From: JAKQEM01 sp964391185
Lineage (GTDB): Bacteria > Patescibacteriota > Gracilibacteria > Peribacterales > Peribacteraceae
Assembly: GCA_964391185.1 (NCBI GenBank)
Contig: CAYMIX010000015.1
Span: 1-17,198, forward strand
Length of the DNA stretch: 17,198 bases
Reading direction: 5' to 3'
Shown in pieces: positions 6,784-12,900 of this stretch (the first letter of the stretch is position 1; each line of letters starts with the position of its first letter). A model generated the notes under the pieces. It was given only the letters and a program-made list of their open reading frames with translations, was not told the DNA's origin and did not search any database. A program made the translations under genes and the position numbers.

Positions 6784-7329
6784 TTACTTCTTTTTTACTT
6801 GGGTAAAGTCCAACTCCACTGGTGTCTCGCGATCGAAGATGAGAACGAGAACGGTGAGCTTGCCCTTGTCGACATCTACAGAATCCACCGAACCTTCATA
6901 GTTCTTGAATGGACCATCAGCGATGACAACAAGATCTCCCACTTGGAAGTCGCTCTTGAACTTCGCTTCCTGCTCACCAACACGGCGCTGGATAACGCCG
7001 AACTCTTCTGGTGTCACTGGCACTGGAATGTTTCCGGAGCCAACGAAACCTGTAACGTTAGGTGTGTTACGAACCAAATACCATGATTCATCGGTAACGA
7101 TCATGTCCACGAGTACGTAGCCTGGGAATAACTTGCGCTCTTCTTCTGTTGGCTCGCCTTTTTTGAACACGAGCTGCTTCTCCTTAGGAACCTGCACGTC
7201 GAGAATGTAATCCTGCATGCCAAAGGAATCGACACGCTGCTTGAGAGCGGAAGCGACTGCATCTTCGTAACCGGCATAAGTATGGACGACATACCAATTC
7301 CGGCCGGCATTTGGATCCTGTTTACCCAT
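6784..7329 (-). CDS. nusG: Transcription elongation/termination factor NusG
   Basis: NusG binds the RNA polymerase clamp, aids processive elongation and couples transcription to Rho or the ribosome. The 181-residue product has the NGN domain (NWYVVHTYAGYEDAVASALK, and the strongly conserved FPGYVLVDM) and a C-terminal KOW domain (VGDLVVIADGPFKNYEGSV, ending FDRETPVELDFTQV). Length and domain order are normal. It follows secE after a 20-base gap, the classical secE-nusG pairing, and the gap has no Shine-Dalgarno sequence. Identification is secure. Confidence 0.97.
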   Translation of the reverse strand: MGKQDPNAGRNWYVVHTYAGYEDAVASALKQRVDSFGMQDYILDVQVPKEKQLVFKKGEPTEEERKLFPGYVLVDMIVTDESWYLVRNTPNVTGFVGSGNIPVPVTPEEFGVIQRRVGEQEAKFKSDFQVGDLVVIADGPFKNYEGSVDSVDVDKGKLTVLVLIFDRETPVELDFTQVKKK

Positions 7330-7349
7330 GTTTCAGAAAGAAGAGAGAA

Positions 7350-7538
7350 TTACGAGAGGCGGAGCATAAGCTGCATAAGTTCAGAGAGTCCGAAGTCGAC
7401 AATTCCAAAGAATACTGCGGATGCTGCGACAAAGGCGATAACAACACCGGAGAAGCGAATAGCCTGTTGGCGTGTAGGCCAACGGACTGCACGAAGCTCG
7501 GAGATCGAATCGTTGATGTATGCAGAGAGGCGGTCCAT
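7350..7538 (-). CDS. secE: Preprotein translocase subunit SecE
   Basis: SecE is the small clamp-like subunit of the SecYEG protein-export channel. The 62-residue product has the conserved amphipathic motif ELRAVRWPTRQQ followed by one membrane helix (FSGVVIAFVAASAVFFGIVDF), which is the single-helix type of most bacteria. It is the first gene of a secE-nusG unit. The 5' region is unusual: the promoter overlaps a 15-base inverted repeat, and the predicted RNA would begin at an intrinsic terminator hairpin. No ribosome binding site is visible before the ATG. Confidence 0.93.
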   Translation of the reverse strand: MDRLSAYINDSISELRAVRWPTRQQAIRFSGVVIAFVAASAVFFGIVDFGLSELMQLMLRLS

Positions 7539-7555
7539 AGGTTGAGTTTTCTCAG

Positions 7556-7575
7556 TAAAAAAGCCCTGCGGGGCT
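7556..7575 (-). terminator. Intrinsic terminator between lepB and secE
   Basis: On the minus strand AGCCC-CGCA-GGGCT forms a 5-bp stem with a tetraloop, followed by a run of T (six counting the last stem base). It lies about 80 bases beyond the lepB stop and is a good candidate for ending lepB transcription. The predicted secE start site coincides with its 5' edge. Confidence 0.72.
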
Positions 7576-7588
7576 ACACATAGTGTAG
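7574..7588. repeat. Perfect inverted repeat over the secE -10 box
   Basis: CTACAC-ATA-GTGTAG is a perfect 6-bp inverted repeat with a 3-base centre. It contains the secE -10 box and abuts the lepB terminator stem. It could be an operator, a small RNA hairpin in lepB read-through RNA, or chance symmetry. Confidence 0.4.
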
Positions 7589-7609
7589 TTGATTCAGTCG
7601 AGCGTGCAA
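7582..7609 (-). promoter_or_regulatory. secE-nusG promoter
   Basis: On the minus strand TTGCAC (7604-7609), a 16-base spacer and TACACT (7582-7587) form a plausible sigma-70 type promoter. RNA would start near 7575 with a leader of about 37 bases before the secE ATG. Confidence 0.5.
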
Positions 7610-7654
7610 GGGGTAATTTACATCCATTTCGCTCATTGTTAATGGATTATGGGG

Positions 7655-8290
7655 TTACAGGTTGTACGTTGGTGCTTCGAAGGCGTGGATCTTAGTTATA
7701 GGCAGAGCTACGAACCATACGCGTCCTTTGATGCTCTCTTCTGGGACATACGGTTCAGCTGAGCCATCCGGCAACGTGAAGCTACGTGAATCCAAACTTC
7801 CCTGACGGTTATCGCCCATCAGAAAGAAGCGTCCTTCTGGTACAACAAATTTCTGTTCCGACCCATCGCCACTACCCGGAGGATGCTTGTAGGTCTTTCC
7901 GGCATTGCGATCATCGAGATATGGCTCATCAATTTTTACTTCTTCATCACTGCCGGAAACTTTGAGGAACACGTATCCGTCGCGAATACGTATTTCATCG
8001 CCTGGCAAGCCGATGACGCGTTTGACATAGTATTTATCCTGTTCGTTTGGTGGTCTGAAAACAACAATTTCTCCACGATCAGGATGGCCGATGTAGTATG
8101 CGAGTTTATTAATGATGATGTATTCGTTATCTTCCAAGGTGTTTGTCATCGAACTTCCTTCCACCTGAAAGGGCGATACAAGAAACGTGCGAATCCCAGC
8201 AACAATCGCGATGATCACAACAATGTTAAAAACGACATCAAGAATATGAAACCACAATCCGTGCTGTTTTGTTACTTTGTCATTTATCAT
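7655..8290 (-). CDS. lepB: Signal peptidase I
   Basis: Signal peptidase I removes signal peptides from exported proteins at the outer face of the membrane, so it would process the secreted proteins encoded nearby. The 211-residue form starts at MINDKVTKQHG. One N-terminal membrane helix (VVFNIVVIIAIVAGI) is followed by the catalytic serine in VEGSSMTNTL (Ser47) and the general-base lysine in YYVKRVIGLPGDEI (Lys90). The C-terminal box FFLMGDNRQGSLDSR is complete. I chose the ATG at 8288-8290, not the upstream in-frame start at 8338, because a promoter (TGTACA, 17 bases, TACAAT) ends exactly 6 bases before it. The gene is divergent from the membrane protein at 8374. All catalytic features are intact. 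Confidence 0.95.
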   Translation of the reverse strand: MINDKVTKQHGLWFHILDVVFNIVVIIAIVAGIRTFLVSPFQVEGSSMTNTLEDNEYIIINKLAYYIGHPDRGEIVVFRPPNEQDKYYVKRVIGLPGDEIRIRDGYVFLKVSGSDEEVKIDEPYLDDRNAGKTYKHPPGSGDGSEQKFVVPEGRFFLMGDNRQGSLDSRSFTLPDGSAEPYVPEESIKGRVWFVALPITKIHAFEAPTYNL

Positions 8291-8296
8291 GGGGAG

Positions 8297-8325
8297 ATTG
8301 TAAACCCCGGATTGTGTGCTGTACA
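8297..8325 (-). promoter_or_regulatory. lepB promoter
   Basis: On the minus strand TGTACA (8320-8325) and TACAAT (8297-8302) have optimal 17-base spacing. The -10 ends 6 bases before the lepB ATG, the clearest predicted leaderless start in the window. Confidence 0.62.
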
Positions 8326-8339
8326 GCAAGAGGTACATA

Positions 8340-8367
8340 TTTACGCGTGGTCGCTATCCGCTACACT
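8340..8367 (+). promoter_or_regulatory. Promoter of the PH-like membrane protein unit
   Basis: TTTACG (8340-8345), a 16-base spacer and TACACT (8362-8367) end exactly 6 bases before the ATG at 8374. This promoter is back to back with the lepB promoter and would drive the three-gene unit through pth. Confidence 0.55.
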
Positions 8368-8373
8368 GCACAC

Positions 8374-8976
8374 ATGCTTTCCCGCTTGTTTTTCCACAAG
8401 CATCTGGAAGAAGACGAAACGCTCCTCTGCGTGGTACATAAACATTGGTTGTTTGGGTTGAAGGCGCTTTTTTGGCCGACAGTCTTTTTTGCAGCGATTG
8501 CATGTGTGCTCTCGTATCAACCAGCACGTGGAATTATCATGTCACTTTCACTTGTCGGAGTGGTCGTATTTGTATGGTGGTTGCGGAATTTTTTCGATTA
8601 TTATCTCGATGCGTGGCTTGTGACTGACCAGGGAATTATTGATATCGCGTGGCACGGATGGTTTCATCGTCAATCTGCTCGAACGCTCTATAGCGATCTA
8701 CAAGGTTTTAGCTATGAAATAAGTGGTATCATCGGCACAATTTTGCGCTTCGGAACGATTAGTATCGAGAAAATTTCTACAGGCCAGGCGGTCTCCTTGG
8801 AATATGTTTCCAATCCAAAGCGCATAGAATCGGTCGTTCTCAAAAGTCAGGAAGTGTATTTGCATACCAAAAACATGAAAGACGCGAAGCAAATTCAAAA
8901 TTTGTTGGCGACCTTGGTTGCTGAACAGATCCAATTGCAGGACATGCAAACCACTTCCGATGAAGACGATGAATAG
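8374..8976 (+). CDS. Membrane protein resembling bacterial PH-domain (YdbS-like) proteins, 200 aa
   Basis: The N-terminal segment LFFHKHLEEDETLLCVVHKH resembles the opening of bacterial PH-domain membrane proteins. It is followed by two membrane helices (near residues 28-45 and 50-70, the latter VGVVVFVWWL). After them, AWLVTDQGIIDIAWHGWFHRQSARTLYSDLQGFSYE and the following strands have the character of the bPH2/YdbS-type domain, whose ligand is generally unknown. The tail is acidic (TSDEDDE). I use the ATG at 8374 because a -10 ends 6 bases before it; the frame also runs open upstream into the lepB promoter. Its stop overlaps the likely start of the next gene (ATGAATAG), suggesting an operon with the HEPN-like protein and pth. 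The domain call is from sequence character only. Confidence 0.7.
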   Translation: MLSRLFFHKHLEEDETLLCVVHKHWLFGLKALFWPTVFFAAIACVLSYQPARGIIMSLSLVGVVVFVWWLRNFFDYYLDAWLVTDQGIIDIAWHGWFHRQSARTLYSDLQGFSYEISGIIGTILRFGTISIEKISTGQAVSLEYVSNPKRIESVVLKSQEVYLHTKNMKDAKQIQNLLATLVAEQIQLQDMQTTSDEDDE

Positions 8977-9361
8977 TGTTCTTATGATTTTTGGCTTTCT
9001 CATCACATTCGCCATCATTGTGATAGGTGTGATGGTGATAAGAATGAAGAAGAGAAAGTTATCTGGAGCTTCTCGACATCGCATCAATCAAGCATGGTCG
9101 CATGTACTTGTATTGCGTGATCCTGTGCGACGCGTGATGGAAGCAGACAAGGTATTGGATATTGCGCTTGGCGAAGCGGGGTACACGGGAACGCTTGGTG
9201 ATAAATTGAAAAAGGCGGGTCCGCGTATCAAAAATATCAACGCAGTGTGGAGCGCACATAAATTGCGTAATCAAATGGCGCATGAATCGGGCGCACACTT
9301 GAGTGAGCATGAAGCATCCACAGCGCTCAATGCATTTCGTATCGCCATTGAAAACTTATGA
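8969..9361 (+). CDS. One-TM protein with a HEPN-like Rx4H motif, 130 aa
   Basis: One N-terminal membrane helix (LMIFGFLITFAIIVIGVMVI) is followed by a basic stretch (RMKKRK) and a helical cytoplasmic domain. The domain contains ADKVLDIALGEAGY, TLGDKLKKA, and NAVWSAHKLRNQMAHESG. The RNQMAH at residues 100-105 fits the R-polar-x3-H pattern of HEPN ribonucleases, and the surrounding helices are compatible with that fold. Whether it is catalytic cannot be judged from sequence. The start is uncertain: ATGs at 8960, 8969 and 8984 are all possible, and 8969 overlaps the upstream stop. Its TGA overlaps the pth ATG as ATGA, so the two are probably translationally coupled. Presence of a real gene is likely; the function is unknown. 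Confidence 0.65.
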   Translation: MNSVLMIFGFLITFAIIVIGVMVIRMKKRKLSGASRHRINQAWSHVLVLRDPVRRVMEADKVLDIALGEAGYTGTLGDKLKKAGPRIKNINAVWSAHKLRNQMAHESGAHLSEHEASTALNAFRIAIENL

Positions 9362-9912
9362 AGCCAGCACTGGTAGTTATCGGCTTGGGAAATCCTGGAA
9401 AAGCGTATGAACAAACCAGACATAACGCAGGATTCCTCGCGCTCGATTATGTATCGAAAGAATTTGGAGAAGGCGATTGGAAGGATGCACAAAAGTTCGC
9501 ATCTATTTCTCAAGAAGCACGCATCATCACTGCGCCAATACTGTTGCTGAAGCCGCAAACATTTATGAATCGTTCTGGTGAGGCGGTACGAAAGATCGTA
9601 GACTTTTATAAATTGAATCCCAAAGAGCAAATTCTTGTCATCGTTGATGACATTGATATTTCACTCGGAATGGTTCGACTACGAAAAGAGGGGAGTGCCG
9701 GAACACATAATGGACTTAGATCGATCGTCGAACAATTTGGTGAAGGTTTCCCACGACTTCGCATTGGCGTTGGTCCGAAGCCTGAAGGTGTAGACCTTGC
9801 CAACTGGGTCTTGAGCAGGTTTAGTGCTGAGGAAGAAAAAGAATTGGAGAAAGTCATCAAGACGCTTCCGGGTATGCTGAAGGATTTTGTGATGGATGGG
9901 GAGAAGAAATAA
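9358..9912 (+). CDS. pth: Peptidyl-tRNA hydrolase
   Basis: Pth cleaves the ester bond of peptidyl-tRNAs released prematurely from ribosomes, recycling tRNA. The 184-residue product carries every family signature: VIGLGNPG (Asn12), TRHNAGF with the catalytic His22, KPQTFMNRSG (Asn71), the VDDIDISLG segment with Asp97, and SAGTHNGLRSI with Asn118. FPRLRIGVGPKP is also typical. Length is normal. The ATG overlaps the preceding stop codon by four bases, so it is the last gene of a three-gene unit with two membrane proteins. A strong bidirectional terminator begins at its stop codon. Confidence 0.97.
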   Translation: MKPALVVIGLGNPGKAYEQTRHNAGFLALDYVSKEFGEGDWKDAQKFASISQEARIITAPILLLKPQTFMNRSGEAVRKIVDFYKLNPKEQILVIVDDIDISLGMVRLRKEGSAGTHNGLRSIVEQFGEGFPRLRIGVGPKPEGVDLANWVLSRFSAEEEKELEKVIKTLPGMLKDFVMDGEKK

Positions 9913-9940
9913 AAGAGACCCCTTTCGGAGTCTCTTTTAT
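9909..9940. terminator. Bidirectional terminator between pth and the giant repeat protein
   Basis: An 11-bp perfect inverted repeat (ATAAAAGAGAC / GTCTCTTTTAT) has a central 10-base segment that can pair further (CC/GG). T-rich ends on both strands suit termination in both directions. It sits between two convergent genes and overlaps the pth stop. Confidence 0.85.
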
Positions 9941-9957
9941 CTTTCATTTCATTTTTC

Positions 9958-12900
9958 TTACAACCACATCTTCCGTCCGATGACTGCGGAACCGACTAAT
10001 CCTGCGGACATCATCATGATCACGACAACCATGGGGACAGATGCTTCATTCTGCGGAATGAATGTTGTCTTTCCATTCTTGCTGATGCTCGCAAGTTTGA
10101 TTCCTACATGTGCCACATTCAGTGGCTGATCAATCCCAGACTGCTGATTTACGTTGATCGTATTTTCTGATTCAACATTCTGCTCAACATTCACATTTGT
10201 TTCTGACAAACAAATCGCGAGTGCGTCTTGATCGACATCTCTTCCTTCTGCAGCTTGCTGGATGAGAATGTCACAATCATTTCCTGCTTCCACCGTTGAT
10301 TGTGCATTTGAATCGACATTGGCATCGATGTTCGCGCCATCATCCCCATTTTCATCTGTCCACTCATGCTTATCATCATCCCAATGCCACCATGATTTTC
10401 GTGATGAACTGCTGGAATGATGATAATGGTAAGAAGAGCTTGAGTAATAATGAGAGCTTGAACTGCTGCTCAGTGATGAAGAGCTGCTATATGCAACACT
10501 GCTCGATGACGAATGTACAGATGATGCACTACTCGAACTCGAAGTAGGGGAGCAGTTGATCGGACCATAGCGAAGATCATCAATAATGAACCCATCTGCA
10601 CCATTATCTTCAAGAGTCAGATATGCAACCTGGTTGCTACCGGCGAATGTTACGTATCCTGTTTCATTTGTTGCATCTACTGTTGCAAGGATTGTTCCAT
10701 CTATTGCATGAGCGCGAATGATCACGCGAGGGCTTGGATCTGCATTTGTATCAGAGACGAGCAAGCGGATACTTGAAGCAGGAACAACTGCCTGGTTTCC
10801 ATTTACTGGATTCACAAAGTTGATCTTCAATGTTGTTTCAATTCCTCCCACACTATTCACAGCAAGAACATGTCCGTTTCCTCCACCGCCAACAACAGCT
10901 GTGTCTGCGATGTACACAAGTCCACTGTTATCAGCAGAGAACATCAATCCTGATTTCTTGTACTGATCACTGACGGCTGTATTCAACACTAATCCTTCAG
11001 AGAATGTCATCGCAATCCAATCGTTCTCAGAACAGCTGAGGACCGGAGGATTCTTTTCATCATCATCTGTTGGATCGTATGTTGCATCACCATCCCATGG
11101 ATCCCCATCAGTGTGACATCCTGGATCCTGTGCATCTGCTACGGAATCTTCAGCATCACCGTTATCAACTCCGTCGTTACACTGTTTGAGTGCAACAGAG
11201 GAAGAACTCGAAGAGGAAGTTGCGACACTCGATGAAGAAGAACTTGGTGTGCTGCTAACACTCGAAGAAGTTACAACCGATGAACTGCTTGAACTAGAAG
11301 AGGAAGCTGGAACAGAACTTGAGCTCACGCTTGAGGCAAATGGATTCTGTCTGTTCTTAAACACAATGCCTGCACAGCCATTTCCCGTACTAACAAACAC
11401 CTGACTATTTGGTGGCGTCACTAAGAACTGATTCCATCCGGCATGCACTGTCTCGGTAACGGTGTGTACTCCTACGGGAACATTTTCAAACTTCGCGAGA
11501 CCAATGCTGTTATTGACCACAGTAGCACCACCATCAAGCTTGAATTCAAACTGTGGAGCAACACTCAGACGGTTACCGAACATGTCATACACTTCTTTCA
11601 AGATATCAATACAACCAACTTGTGGAGCGCTCGATGAACTTGATGAAGAGACGACACTCGAAGATGAAGAGCTCACTATATTTCCTTCATCATTGTCTTT
11701 TGGATCGTAGGTGTTGTCTCCGTCATTTGGGTCACCATCGGTGTGACATCCTGGATCGTTTGCATCAGCAAGTGAATCTTCGCCATCTGCATTATCGAGC
11801 CCATCGGAACATTGTGGGTTTGGTGTCTCTGATGGATCATCGTTGCTTGTGCATCCGTAATCTCCATTTCCATTCTGATAATCGATTCGTCCGTCTCCAT
11901 CGTTATCCAGTCCATCATTACATTCTGGTGGAGTAGAAGAGCTGGAAGAGGAAGAACTGACAACACTTGAGCTCGAAGAAGCACTTGAAGCGATGTTCGT
12001 CTCACTTGGATCTAACGGATCATAAATTCCATTCGTGTAACAACCAAGATCGAAGAAGTCGACGAGAGTGTCTTCTGGATCTCCATTGTCTACGCCGTCA
12101 GAGCATTCTGGTTTTGCGGAACTAGAGGAAGAACTTGAACTTACAACGGAACTGCTCGATGAAGAACTTGCAGGATTATTTCCTTCGTTTGGATCCAATG
12201 GATCATAGAATCCGTTGTTGTAGCATCCGATATCGAAGTAATCAGCAAGAGTGTCCTCTGGGTCACCGTTATCAATTCCATCAGAGCATTCTGGCTTTGG
12301 ATTTTCTTCCGATGGATCCAACGGATCATAGAACCCATTGTTGTAGCAACCGATATCAAAGAAATCCACGAGTGTGTCTTCTGCATCACTGTTATCTATT
12401 CCATCAGAACACTCTGGCTTTGGTGCAGAAGATGATGAAGAGCTGACAACGCTCGAGCTGGAACTTGAAGCAATATTTACTTCGCTTGGATCTAATGGAT
12501 CATACACACCATTCGTGTAACACCCTGGATCTAAGAAGTCAGACAATGTGTCTTCTGCATCACCGTTATCGACACCATCAGAACACTCTGGCTTCGGATC
12601 GCTCTCGCTTGGATCCAATGGATCATAGAATCCGTTGTTGTAGCAACCGATGTCGAAGAAATCGGCAACAGTATCTTCCGGATCAGCATTGTCGACGCCA
12701 TCAGAGCACTCTGGTTTTGGAGCAGAGGAGGAACTGGAACTTGGTGTGTTGCTTTCGCTCGGGTCGCGAGGATTGTACGTATTTGGATTATCTGGGTTTC
12801 CATCGGTATGACATCCTGGATCGAAGGAATCCGCAAGAGTGTCCTCTGGATCTGCATTGTCTATTTCATCGGAACATTCAGGATCTGGACTTTCAGTTGG

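Noticed and set aside
1333..9361. UGA recoding (as in Gracilibacteria or Absconditabacteria)
   Set aside because: The DivIC-like gene and the HEPN-like gene end at TGA exactly where their families or overlaps predict, and no in-frame TGA interrupts a conserved gene.
11186..11404. Plus-strand frame rich in Glu and Leu opposite the giant gene
   Set aside because: It is the antisense reading of polyserine codons. The same effect gives the Glu/Asp-rich frame at 16550-16756. Neither has promoter or start support.
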